Source of the DNA: Rahnella bruchi
Lineage (GTDB): Bacteria; Pseudomonadota; Gammaproteobacteria; Enterobacterales; Enterobacteriaceae
DNA length: 64,000 nt
Assembly: GCF_003614975.1 (NCBI RefSeq)
Contig: NZ_QZWI01000004.1
Span: 248,001-312,000 of the forward strand
Direction: 5' to 3'
Shown here in pieces: positions 38,990-46,902 of this stretch. The position numbers were made by a program, and so were the translations under genes. The notes below the pieces were generated by a model. It had not been told where the DNA came from and ran no database searches. It saw only the letters and a list, made by a program, of their open reading frames with translations. How positions within the stretch are numbered: the first letter of the stretch is position 1; each line of letters begins with the position of its first letter.

Positions 38990-39874
38990 ATGGACTACTT
39001 AAAGTGCATTGAATCCTTCATCAGCGCGACAGAGTCCGGCAGTTTTACCGCCGCTGCTGATAAGCTCGGGATTACGCCAGCGATGGTGGGCAAACATATC
39101 CAGATGCTGGAAAAACGCACCGGCTGCGTGCTGATTAACCGCACGACACGGCGTCAGGGACTGACAGAAGCCGGGCACCGCTTTTATCTGTACGGCGTGC
39201 AGATCCTCGCGACCATCGAAGATGCTGATTCACTGGCCCGGCATCTCAACGAAGAAGTCACTGGTCTGCTGCGTATCAGCGCACCGGTTTCGTTCGGGCA
39301 AAGGATACTGACGCCGATATTGTCGACCTTTTTGCAGCGTTTTCCCGCGGTGAATGCCTGTCTGGTGTTGAGCGACCGGCGTGTGGACTTGATTGAGGAA
39401 CGCTTCCAGATAGCCATCCGCATCGGCAATTTGCAGGATGAAGGCTATATCGCCGTACCGCTTCCGCCCTATGAAATGGTACTGGCGGCATCGCCCGCTT
39501 ATCTGGATAAACACGGTACGCCTGAGGATCCGGCTGATTTATCCGGCCACAACTGTATCAGTTTCAGCCAGTGGCGCGCCGATCATCTCTGGCCGCTGAA
39601 CGGACCTCAGGGACTGGTTGATGCACTGGTATCCCCGAGACTTACCGTCGATTCCGGCGAAGCTATCCGCCAGGCCGCCTTATCCGGTCTTGGGATCGTC
39701 ATGCATTCGTGCGTGATGTTGCAGGAAGATATCGATGCCGGAAGACTGCGCCGCGTGTTACCTGATTACGCGCCGGTTCCGAGACCTATGCACCTGCTGC
39801 GACTTCCCAACCCTCCGGCGCCGCTGGTTTCCGCTTTCTTTGAGCACTTTATGGAAGAGCTGGCTAAGTCCTGA
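38990..39874 (+). CDS. LysR-family transcriptional regulator
   Basis: 294 residues with an N-terminal winged helix (SFISATESGSFTAAADKLGI) followed by VGKHIQMLEKRTG, NRTTRRQGLTEAG and a LysR substrate-binding domain. It belongs to the CrgA/DsdC-like branch with the NRTTRR motif. Divergent from the MDR oxidoreductase (37892), a typical regulator/target arrangement. The effector is unknown. The intergenic region contains an AT-rich stretch (TTAATTCGATAATAAAA) suited to LysR binding and a promoter. Confidence 0.9.
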   Translation: MDYLKCIESFISATESGSFTAAADKLGITPAMVGKHIQMLEKRTGCVLINRTTRRQGLTEAGHRFYLYGVQILATIEDADSLARHLNEEVTGLLRISAPVSFGQRILTPILSTFLQRFPAVNACLVLSDRRVDLIEERFQIAIRIGNLQDEGYIAVPLPPYEMVLAASPAYLDKHGTPEDPADLSGHNCISFSQWRADHLWPLNGPQGLVDALVSPRLTVDSGEAIRQAALSGLGIVMHSCVMLQEDIDAGRLRRVLPDYAPVPRPMHLLRLPNPPAPLVSAFFEHFMEELAKS

Positions 39875-39879
39875 AAGCA

Positions 39880-39923
39880 CTGCGGGATCTTATTGAATAT
39901 AAACGCCCTTCATAAGCCCGCAG
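39880..39923 (+). other. Hairpin after the LysR gene
   Basis: CTGCGGG (39880-39886) plus CTTAT pairs with ATAAGCCCGCAG (39912-39923), with a 2-base bulge and an 18-base loop. No T-run follows, so its role as a terminator is uncertain. Confidence 0.35.
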
Positions 39924-40011
39924 CTTATTCAGCTCAGGGCTCAAATCCATAAAACTGCGGAGCGGGATCATGCGAATATTCAGGCCTTATACACCTCCAC
40001 GGAAATAAAAA

Positions 40012-40650
40012 ATGACGACCTTAAATGAACGCCTTGAGTGGCGCTATGCCACCAAAAAATTTGATGCGACCAAAACTGTAGAAACTGAAAAACTGGAACG
40101 TATTCTCGAAGCGATTCGTCTGGCTCCGACATCCAGCGGCCTGCAACCGTTCGAATTGTTTGTCGTCACCAATCCTGATATTCGCGCCAAAATCCGTACC
40201 GTTTCCTGGGATCAGGCGCAGGTTACCGACTGTTCGCATCTTCTGGTATTTGCAGCGTGGGATGACATCACGCCAGAACGTGTGAATATGATGTTTGACC
40301 TGACCAACGACATCCGTGGTTTTAAAAACGAAGGCTGGGAAAACTATCGCCAGATGCTGCTGGGCATCGTCGCAGATCGCGGCACCGAAGCGAATTACCA
40401 GGCCGCTGCACGTCAGGCCTATATCGGTCTGGGCGCAGCGCTGATTGCTGCCGCCTTTGAAGAAGTCGATGCCACCCCGATGGAAGGTTTCGATCCCGTT
40501 GCCGTTGATGACATCCTCGGTCTGAAAGAGAAAAACTTACGCAGCGTGGTCATGCTGCCGCTGGGCTATCGTGCAAACGAAGGTGACTGGCTGGTCAACC
40601 TGAAAAAAGTGCGCCGCAGCCGCGAGAACTTTGTGACTGAGATTAAATAA
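40012..40650 (+). CDS. NAD(P)H-dependent nitroreductase-family oxidoreductase
   Basis: 212-residue FMN-dependent enzyme of the NfsB/YdgI type. It has the N-terminal FMN-binding stretch LEWRYATKKFDATK, then RLAPTSSGLQPFELFV, and the C-terminal LPLGYRANEGDW before a phosphate-binding KKVRRSRENFV. Substrates of the family are nitroaromatics, quinones or dihydropteridine. It starts 137 bases after the LysR gene on the same strand and may be part of that regulon, although a hairpin lies between them. Confidence 0.88.
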   Translation: MTTLNERLEWRYATKKFDATKTVETEKLERILEAIRLAPTSSGLQPFELFVVTNPDIRAKIRTVSWDQAQVTDCSHLLVFAAWDDITPERVNMMFDLTNDIRGFKNEGWENYRQMLLGIVADRGTEANYQAAARQAYIGLGAALIAAAFEEVDATPMEGFDPVAVDDILGLKEKNLRSVVMLPLGYRANEGDWLVNLKKVRRSRENFVTEIK

Positions 40651-40660
40651 GCCGGTTACT

Positions 40661-40693
40661 CCCCTCTTATTCGTGGTTTACGGGTAAGAGGGG
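40661..40693 (+). terminator. Weak hairpin after the nitroreductase gene
   Basis: A 9-bp stem CCCCTCTTA/TAAGAGGGG with a 15-base loop, 10 bases after the stop codon. The missing T-tract makes it a doubtful terminator. Confidence 0.4.
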
Positions 40694-40825
40694 CAGCTTC
40701 AAAAACAATCCCCGCCCGCTATCAGATTAACTCTCCCTAATCCCCTCTGAAAATGCCGCTAAAATCATTACTCAGGCCCAAGTGACAACGGGCTGCTACG
40801 TTTAAAGAAAACAACCGGGGTAATG

Positions 40826-41023
40826 ATGAAGGAAAAAGACGAGAAAACCAGTCTGATCGGGCTGGCCATCGGAGCCGCAGTAATGGGGCTGATTGCCAGC
40901 GGGAAAACCATTAACAGTTACAGCATCACAGAGGAACTTCGCCGACTGGGGCGCAAAAAAGGCGACGGACTCGAGGATGAAATTTTTGTAAAAGCGGCGG
41001 AACTGGTCAGCAAAGGATCATGA
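40826..41023 (+). CDS. Small protein, tentative AriR/YmgB-like connector
   Basis: 65 residues starting MKEKDEKTSLIGLAIGAAVM. The pattern of a small-residue helix followed by a Gly-Lys turn (MGLIASGKTINSYSITEELR) and a second amphipathic helix (EDEIFVKAAELV) resembles the AriR/YmgA/YcgZ biofilm and connector proteins of E. coli. The match is by eye only. GGGG lies five bases before ATG 40826; ATG 40823 is the alternative. It stands alone between a nitroreductase and an RpiR regulator. Confidence 0.55.
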   Translation: MKEKDEKTSLIGLAIGAAVMGLIASGKTINSYSITEELRRLGRKKGDGLEDEIFVKAAELVSKGS

Positions 41024-41132
41024 CCGACCTGCCCGACTCTGGCTCTGGCTCTGATCAGGCCCGAGCCAATTTTCCTGGTGACAACCCGGCACGTTCTGTG
41101 CAGGATGAGTTTTTTCTTTCCGGGGATCATTC

Positions 41133-41984
41133 ATGAGCGCAAAAACGGCATCGCTGGAAAGCCGTATCCGGCAACAATGGGATCAGCTTTCGTTGCACGA
41201 ACAACGTTTGGCCGATGTCCTGTTAGCCGCACCGGGTCAGTTAGCGATGAATACCGCGACGGAACTGGCACAAAGCGCGGGCGTATCCAAGGCCACGGCC
41301 ACACGGTTCTTTCGCCATATTGGTTATGAAAGTTACGACGCTGCACGTCGTCAGGCGCGTGAAATGCAAAACAGCGGTTCGCCGTTGTATCTTCAGGCTG
41401 CGCCCAGCGCTTCGCCCTTCGGTACGCTGATACAAAATCATCTGGAAAAAGAGATTTCCAGCCTGGTAAACACTTTCCGTTCACTGGAAAACGACCAGCT
41501 GGAGGCCTGCGTGGAGGCCATCGCTGATGCCAGACGCGTAGTCGTCATGGGCTGGCGTCACAGCCAGACAATCGCCATGCTGATATACCGCGACCTGATC
41601 CACGTTCACCCCGACGTACGCCTGCTGCCGCGTGCCGGTGATTCACTGGCGGAACATCTGGCTGCTCTCGGTCCAAAAGATGTGGTGATCTGCGTCGGAT
41701 TGCGCCGCCGGATGCCTGCACTGGAAACCGCCATGAGCGCACTTGCCGAAATGCAGGTGCCTATGTTGTATATCTCTGATGTGTTGGCGGGTAAACCGGC
41801 CAAATATGCCAACTGGGTATTGCGTTGCCACACCGACGTGAATCTGATTTTCGACAGCACCGTGGCGCTTTCCGGCGTCTGTAACCTGCTTTGTTCGCTG
41901 GTTGCCCGCAGCATGGGAAAAACCGGCAGCTACCATCTTGCCAGCATCGAAACCCTGCACCAGAGCCTCGAAGAGCTGGAGTGA
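41133..41984 (+). CDS. RpiR/MurR-family transcriptional regulator
   Basis: 283 residues: an N-terminal HTH_6 domain (ATELAQSAGVSKATATRFFR, HIGYESYDAARRQ) and a C-terminal SIS sugar-isomerase-like domain (VVVMGWRHSQTIAMLIYRD). SIS domains usually bind a phosphosugar, but RpiR proteins beside DUF1989 and amino-acid transport genes also occur. It lies just upstream of, and parallel to, the transporter/DUF1989 operon, which it probably controls through the palindrome at 42101. GGGGA stands before the ATG. Confidence 0.88.
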   Translation: MSAKTASLESRIRQQWDQLSLHEQRLADVLLAAPGQLAMNTATELAQSAGVSKATATRFFRHIGYESYDAARRQAREMQNSGSPLYLQAAPSASPFGTLIQNHLEKEISSLVNTFRSLENDQLEACVEAIADARRVVVMGWRHSQTIAMLIYRDLIHVHPDVRLLPRAGDSLAEHLAALGPKDVVICVGLRRRMPALETAMSALAEMQVPMLYISDVLAGKPAKYANWVLRCHTDVNLIFDSTVALSGVCNLLCSLVARSMGKTGSYHLASIETLHQSLEELE

Positions 41985-42100
41985 TGCCCCACGCTGGCGC
42001 ACCGTCTCGATATTCCATCCCCAAATCAGTGCAGCGGCAGATCTTCCTGCCGCTTTCCCTTTCCTTCTCGTGAAATCAGTGAAATTAAAATAACAAAACA

Positions 42101-42116
42101 AGAAACAGTTGTTTCT
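42101..42116. promoter_or_regulatory. Palindrome upstream of the transporter/DUF1989 operon
   Basis: AGAAACA and TGTTTCT arms (42101-42107 / 42110-42116) separated by two bases, 120 bases before the binding-protein start. A likely operator for the adjacent RpiR protein. Confidence 0.5.
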
Positions 42117-42235
42117 CATTGATTACTTAAGAAAAAACCGTTTCCTGCCTTATTTAGCCTGCGACTGATTAAAAAACTGGCATGGAAACTGCTCTGAGGT
42201 TAGTGACATTTCACCAACACCAGGGAAACACCATA

Positions 42236-43072
42236 ATGAAAAAAATAGCATTGCTGATCGCCGCTTTAGTTACTGCTGGCGCGGCTACCACGGCACAGGC
42301 TGACACGCTGTCAGATATTAAAAGCAGCGGCAAAATCACCGTCGGTATCGACCCGACGTTTCCTCCTTATGAGTTCACCAACGACAAAGGCGAGATCACC
42401 GGTTACAGCGTGGCAATCATGCAATCGTTCGCTAAAGATCTGGGCGTGAAACTGGAATTTCAGAAAACCGCGTTCAGCGGCATTTTGCCAGGCCTGATTT
42501 CCGGCTCATTCAATGCAGAAGGTTCTTCTCTTAACGTCACAGCAGAACGTGCCAAAAAAGTGCTTTTTACGGTGCCTTACAGCAAAACCGTTAACGGCGT
42601 GCTGGTGCGTGAAAGCGATGTCAAAAAATTCAGCGGTAAAACCCTGTCGCCGGAACAGTTGTCCGGCCTGAGCGGTGCAGTGAAAAGTGCCAGCGTGCCG
42701 GAGCAGTTGCTGAAAGGCTTTAACGAGACGCTGACCAAAGAAGGCAAAAAGCCGATCACCATCATCAGCGTCGATACCCTGGACCAGACTGTCAGCACGC
42801 TGATGACCAAACGTGCTGACTTCGTGTTTGACGATATATCCGTGCTCGCGCCGATCGTTAAAAAATACCCGAATAAAGTGGTGCAGGTCGGCGAAGCCGG
42901 TCCGTCACAGTGGATGGCATGGGCTACCCGTAAAGACGACACCAGTCTGAACAAAGCCATCAGTGAACATATTCTGTCGATGCAGAAAGACGGCGAACTC
43001 ACTACGCTGCAAAAACAATATCTCGGCACCACCTTTACCGTGCCCGCCAGCGATTTCATTCCCCAGGAGTAA
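42236..43072 (+). CDS. Polar-amino-acid-type ABC transporter substrate-binding protein
   Basis: 278 residues. A signal peptide is cleaved near TTAQA-D (residue 22), followed by an SBP_bac_3 domain: GKITVGIDPTFPPYEFTNDK, GYSVAIMQSFAKDLGVKLEF, NAEGSSLNVTAERAKKVLFT. It captures a small polar ligand in the periplasm for the permeases at 44340 and 44993. The ligand is unknown; DUF1989 neighbours point to an amidino, guanidino or urea-like compound. The open frame to 42182 is ignored because the signal peptide fixes the start at 42236. Confidence 0.9.
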   Translation: MKKIALLIAALVTAGAATTAQADTLSDIKSSGKITVGIDPTFPPYEFTNDKGEITGYSVAIMQSFAKDLGVKLEFQKTAFSGILPGLISGSFNAEGSSLNVTAERAKKVLFTVPYSKTVNGVLVRESDVKKFSGKTLSPEQLSGLSGAVKSASVPEQLLKGFNETLTKEGKKPITIISVDTLDQTVSTLMTKRADFVFDDISVLAPIVKKYPNKVVQVGEAGPSQWMAWATRKDDTSLNKAISEHILSMQKDGELTTLQKQYLGTTFTVPASDFIPQE

Positions 43073-43075
43073 GTT

Positions 43076-43705
43076 ATGTGCCAATCCCTGCTGACGGTGC
43101 CTGCCGGTCATGGCCAAACCTTTATCGTGAACAAAGGGCAATTTATTACCGTCATTGATGCCGAAGGCCAGCAAGCCGCCGATTTTGTGGCCGTGAATGC
43201 CGCTGATCTGAATGAAAAACTGTCGCCGGTGCATACGCGTCAGCATCTGCGCTCACTGTTCTTCAAACCGGGAGACGCGCTGTGGTCGAGTGAAAACCGC
43301 CCGATGCTGCGTATCGTTGCCGACACCATTGGTATTCATGACGCCAATGTTCCGGCCTGTGACCGCACGCGTTTCAGTATCGATTTCGGAGTAGAAGGCC
43401 ACCGTAACTGCGTCGATAACCTGCTCGAAGGCATGAAGGCACACGGCGTGACCTATTTCAGTCTGCCGGAGCCGTTCAACCTGTTCCAGAACGGGCCGGT
43501 CACTGCCGATGGCCGTATGGAGGTGACCGATCCGAACAGCAAAGCCGGTGACCGCATTGTCTTCGAGGCACTGTGTGATCTGATTTGTGCGGTGTCATCC
43601 TGCCCGCAGGACATCATTCCCGGCAACGGCTTACAGGTGACGCCGGTCGATATTCAGGTAAGCAACCATTACCACGCGGAGGTAACACATGCTGTTAATG
43701 CGTGA
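43076..43705 (+). CDS. DUF1989 (urea carboxylase-associated family) protein A
   Basis: 209 residues. Conserved motifs are AADFVAVNAADL, EGHRNCVDNLLEGM (His109, Cys112), PFNLFQNG and SSCPQDI (Cys176). In guanidine-using bacteria two DUF1989 proteins (CgdA/CgdB) form a carboxyguanidine deiminase; formerly they were annotated as urea carboxylase-associated. Here no guanidine carboxylase or allophanate hydrolase is in the window, so the substrate may differ. It begins 3 bases after the binding-protein stop and overlaps the next DUF1989 gene by 17 bases. Confidence 0.85.
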   Translation: MCQSLLTVPAGHGQTFIVNKGQFITVIDAEGQQAADFVAVNAADLNEKLSPVHTRQHLRSLFFKPGDALWSSENRPMLRIVADTIGIHDANVPACDRTRFSIDFGVEGHRNCVDNLLEGMKAHGVTYFSLPEPFNLFQNGPVTADGRMEVTDPNSKAGDRIVFEALCDLICAVSSCPQDIIPGNGLQVTPVDIQVSNHYHAEVTHAVNA

Positions 43706-44336
43706 GGCCTGGGCCGAAAACGAAGTCCGTCCGCTGGCAGCGTCGGCAGACATCAAAGCCGGTGAAACAGGCTCCATTCGCGTTCTGCGCGGCCAGCTGC
43801 TGCGCATCACGGCGGCGGGTGAAGGCGCGGTGGCTTCCCTGTTTGGTTTCAGCCTGACTGACCCGGCAGCCTGGCTGTCAGTCCATCACACCCGCGTATT
43901 CAGCAACAGCTATCTGCTGGGTTCAGGAATGCGTCTGGTGAATAACCGCCGTCGTCCGGTGATGGTGCTGGGTAAAGACAGCGTAAAACGCCATGACCTG
44001 CTGCTGCCGGGTTCGACCACCGCGTGGCTGGCAGAGCGCGGTTATCAGGGCGACGGCTGCATCGAATCGGTCAGCGCGGAACTGGCACGGCTGGGCATGA
44101 ACGTGCCGAAACTGCCGGATCCTATCAATCTTTTTATGCATGTCCGGCTGACGCGTGAAGGCGATATTTTGCCGGAAACCAACCGCACGCAGCCGGGGGA
44201 CAGCATCACTTGTCGCGTGGTCGCTGATACCCTGTTTGTCGTTTCCGCCTGTTGTACGGGTATTGAAGGCAACGATAAACCGGCTCCGCTACGCCTTTCG
44301 GTGGCGGAAAACCTGTCGGCATTTGGCGAGGAGTAG
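43689..44336 (+). CDS. DUF1989 protein B, divergent
   Basis: 215 residues. It shares the family frame: VASLFGFSLTDPAAW, PDPINLFMHVRL, RTQPGDSITCRVVADTLFVV. The HRNC motif is replaced by GDGC (Cys124), and the CPQD motif by CCTG (Cys188-Cys189). It could thus be the non-catalytic or differently catalytic partner of a heteromer with protein A. Start 43689 has GCGGAGG six bases upstream and overlaps protein A, suggesting coupled synthesis in equal amounts. The first permease begins 3 bases after its stop. Confidence 0.8.
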   Translation: MLLMREAWAENEVRPLAASADIKAGETGSIRVLRGQLLRITAAGEGAVASLFGFSLTDPAAWLSVHHTRVFSNSYLLGSGMRLVNNRRRPVMVLGKDSVKRHDLLLPGSTTAWLAERGYQGDGCIESVSAELARLGMNVPKLPDPINLFMHVRLTREGDILPETNRTQPGDSITCRVVADTLFVVSACCTGIEGNDKPAPLRLSVAENLSAFGEE

Positions 44337-44339
44337 CGC

Positions 44340-44993
44340 ATGTTGGGGCTGGACGAACAGGTGATTGCGGCGCTTCCCGAATTAGGGCACGGCCTGCTGA
44401 TGACGCTGACGCTTACCGTACTCGCGGCGCTGCTGAGCCTGATATGCGGGCAAATCATCTGCTTTCTCCAGCTGCGCAAAGCCTGGTTGTGGCGTGCTAT
44501 CGGGCGACTGTACGTCAGTCTGATGCGCGGCACTCCGGCCATCGTGCAACTTTTTGTGGTGTTTTTCACCCTGCCGCGTCTGGGGCTTGGCGGTCAGCCG
44601 ATGCTGGCAGCGGTACTGGCGATTGGCCTGAACAGCGGCGCATATGTCGCGGAAATCCTGCGTGTTAATCAGAGTCTGGTAACGCGCGGACAGCGTGAAG
44701 CTGCACGTACGCTGGGGCTGAACCGCTGGCTGACGTGGTGGTACGTGATTAATCCACAAGTGATCCGCGCCAGCCTGCCGATGCTGGTCAATGAGTTTAC
44801 GATTTTGCTCAAAACCACGCCGCTGGCATCCGTGGTGGCGCTGACCGAACTGACCTATGCCGGACAAATCGTGATTGCCCGCACTTACGATGCCACACAG
44901 GTGCTGCTTTTAGTGTCAGCAGGTTATTTGCTGATCGCCCTGCCGCTCATCAGCGCCGTGCGGCAACTGCAAGCGAAACGGAGGACGACGTAA
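44340..44993 (+). CDS. Polar-amino-acid-type ABC transporter permease 1
   Basis: 217-residue HisM/HisQ-type inner-membrane permease with about five helices. It contains RLYVSLMRGTPAIVQLFVVF and the EAA coupling loop REAARTLGLNRWLTWWYVI. GAGGAG lies before the ATG. It pairs with the second permease, whose start overlaps its stop by one base. No ATPase gene follows. Confidence 0.9.
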   Translation: MLGLDEQVIAALPELGHGLLMTLTLTVLAALLSLICGQIICFLQLRKAWLWRAIGRLYVSLMRGTPAIVQLFVVFFTLPRLGLGGQPMLAAVLAIGLNSGAYVAEILRVNQSLVTRGQREAARTLGLNRWLTWWYVINPQVIRASLPMLVNEFTILLKTTPLASVVALTELTYAGQIVIARTYDATQVLLLVSAGYLLIALPLISAVRQLQAKRRTT

Positions 44994-45658
44994 TGGACTG
45001 GCAGGCAATTCTCACCTCATTACCGTCGCTCGGCGCGGGCATGATCGCCACGCTGAAACTCTGCGCGATAGCGGCAATCTGCTCGCTGTTGTGGGGCACG
45101 CTGATGGCGGTTGCCTTGATGCGAGCCCCGCCTTTCTGGCAGCGGTTACTGCATGTTTACACCAGCCTGACGCTGGCGCTTCCGCTGCTGATTGTCATCT
45201 ATCTGCTTTATTTCGTGCTGCCGGAATACGACATCACCTTTACCTCGCCGCAGGTCGGCGTTCTGGCGCTGACCTTGTATTACGCGCCGTACATCGCGCA
45301 GGTGATTCGCTCAGCAATAGAGATGTTACCGCGCGGACAGTGGGAAGCCTGCCGCGTGTTAGGGCTGAGCCGCACCGAACAGCTGCGCGACGTGGTATTG
45401 CCACAAACGCTGCCGCAGATGCTGTCACCGCTGGTCGGACTGATGATCGGTCTGATTAAAGATTCCGCGCTGCTGTCGATTGTTTCGGTGCAGGAATTTA
45501 TGTACGCCGCCAAACAGGCGATTTCTGAGACTTACGCGCCGCTGGAGATTTATCTCACGGTCGCGCTTTGCTACTGGGTGCTGAACAGTCTGATTGACTG
45601 GCTGGCGCGCCATATTGAATTTCGCATGACGCGCTATCGTCGCGGCATGCAACATTAA
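44993..45658 (+). CDS. Polar-amino-acid-type ABC transporter permease 2
   Basis: 221-residue HisM-type permease with about five helices and the EAA loop QWEACRVLGLSRTEQLRDVV. Its ATG shares one base with the stop of permease 1 (TAATG), so synthesis is coupled. Two permeases and one binding protein need an ATPase dimer; none is encoded in the cluster, so an ATPase from elsewhere must be borrowed if the system is active. Confidence 0.9.
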   Translation: MDWQAILTSLPSLGAGMIATLKLCAIAAICSLLWGTLMAVALMRAPPFWQRLLHVYTSLTLALPLLIVIYLLYFVLPEYDITFTSPQVGVLALTLYYAPYIAQVIRSAIEMLPRGQWEACRVLGLSRTEQLRDVVLPQTLPQMLSPLVGLMIGLIKDSALLSIVSVQEFMYAAKQAISETYAPLEIYLTVALCYWVLNSLIDWLARHIEFRMTRYRRGMQH

Positions 45659-45671
45659 CCAGGAGAAAAAA

Positions 45672-46349
45672 ATGTCGGCTGAATTTGAGCATCGTGACAT
45701 CCAGTTGATAGCCGCCCGCCACGGGAAAGCCGTGCGTCTTGCCAAAGGCGAAGCCGTGCAGGTAGTGAATCTTTATGGAACACAGGTGGTAGATTGCTGG
45801 GCGTACAACGCCGAAGACGTCACTGAATATATGTGTATGGAAGCCACCCGCGTCTGGAACCAGCGGCTGAATCCGCAGGTCGGCGACAGCTTTATCACCA
45901 GCCAGCGCCATCCGATTCTGACGCTGGTCGACGATACCTCACCGGGCGTACACGACACCTTTATGGCCGCCTGCGATGCCCGTCGCTATGAGTTGCTCGG
46001 CTGCACAGAACCGCACCGCAACTGCCACGATAACCTGTTTGAAGGCATGGCTGAACTGGGCGTGAAACTGCCGCACGGTAATCTGGCTTCGTTCAACATC
46101 TTCATGAACATTCAGGTACAACCGGATGGCCGCACGCTGAAAACCCTGCCGGTCGTCACGCGTCCGGGTGATTACATTATCCTGCGCGCCGAAATGGATT
46201 GCTACGTCGCCTTCTCCGCCTGCCCGCAGGACATCGTCAGCATTCAGGGTCAGGGCGACAACACCCCGCGCGATGCCGAACTTCGCATTCTGACGTCCGG
46301 TTTCCCGCAGGTGACATTACAGGGGGCATGGGTGCCGGAAGGGGTTTAA
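45672..46349 (+). CDS. DUF1989 protein C
   Basis: 225 residues with all family motifs intact: GTQVVDCWAYN, PHRNCHDNLFEGM (His115, Cys118), ASFNIFMNIQV, AFSACPQDIVS (Cys184). AGGAG precedes the ATG. Unlike the divergent B protein, it retains the presumed metal or catalytic Cys/His set. It is the last gene of the operon, followed by a bidirectional hairpin. Three DUF1989 proteins in one operon is more than the usual CgdAB pair. Confidence 0.85.
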   Translation: MSAEFEHRDIQLIAARHGKAVRLAKGEAVQVVNLYGTQVVDCWAYNAEDVTEYMCMEATRVWNQRLNPQVGDSFITSQRHPILTLVDDTSPGVHDTFMAACDARRYELLGCTEPHRNCHDNLFEGMAELGVKLPHGNLASFNIFMNIQVQPDGRTLKTLPVVTRPGDYIILRAEMDCYVAFSACPQDIVSIQGQGDNTPRDAELRILTSGFPQVTLQGAWVPEGV

Positions 46350-46376
46350 TGATCGGTGATTTGTTGGAGAGAGAGT

Positions 46377-46400
46377 AAATCCACGCAGATGCGTGGGTTT
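46377..46400. terminator. Terminator shared by the DUF1989 operon and the convergent immunity-like gene
   Basis: Stem AAATCCACGC/GCGTGGGTTT with one G-U pair and loop AGAT. It lies between the two convergent stop codons. Confidence 0.82.
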
Positions 46401-46401
46401 A

Positions 46402-46902
46402 TTAACACCCTCTGGTCCCTGTGATCAACTCTATACTGATTTCATGATAGCCCCAGACAGTACTGTATTGTTCGTTGTCACACGTTTTCGGGTCAGGGAC
46501 ATAATTCGACCAGTAAAACCGCCACACCAGGCCATCTTTACGTTTGGTGTATCCCTTGCTGATAAAAAATTGTTCTATTATTTTTTCAGCAGCAGGTACG
46601 TCTGCAACATCACTCCAGGTAATGCTTCGCTGAAAATAGCCATAGTTATCATCCCCTTCACTATAATACGTGATTATTCCTGGAATGTTTGGCGGCTCCA
46701 TAAACAAATCCGGCGTAATGAAGTAGTAATGCACGTAATCTGAACGGGAATACTCTCTACCGTCAAAGGTGTCAGCAGTTTTAATAATTACATAAATAAA
46801 CCCAGAAAAAAACATAGCAAAAGCAAGCAGTAACCATTTAATTAAATTACACAATTCACAACCCCAATTATTATAATGGAAAATTAGAATGATAGAATTC
46901 AT
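46402..46902 (-). CDS. Immunity-like membrane protein, copy 1
   Basis: 166 residues. One N-terminal membrane helix (LIKWLLLAFAMFFSGFIYVI) is followed by a soluble, probably periplasmic domain: FDGREYSRSDYVHYYFITPD and ITWSDVADVPAAEKII. The start is ATG 46902, which shares a base with the effector stop (TGATG), so the two are coupled. It resembles the protein at 50168 in these same blocks. Family not recognised; an anti-effector role is inferred from position after hcp and effector genes. Base composition is AT-richer than core genes. Confidence 0.65.
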   Translation of the reverse strand: MNSIILIFHYNNWGCELCNLIKWLLLAFAMFFSGFIYVIIKTADTFDGREYSRSDYVHYYFITPDLFMEPPNIPGIITYYSEGDDNYGYFQRSITWSDVADVPAAEKIIEQFFISKGYTKRKDGLVWRFYWSNYVPDPKTCDNEQYSTVWGYHEISIELITGTRGC

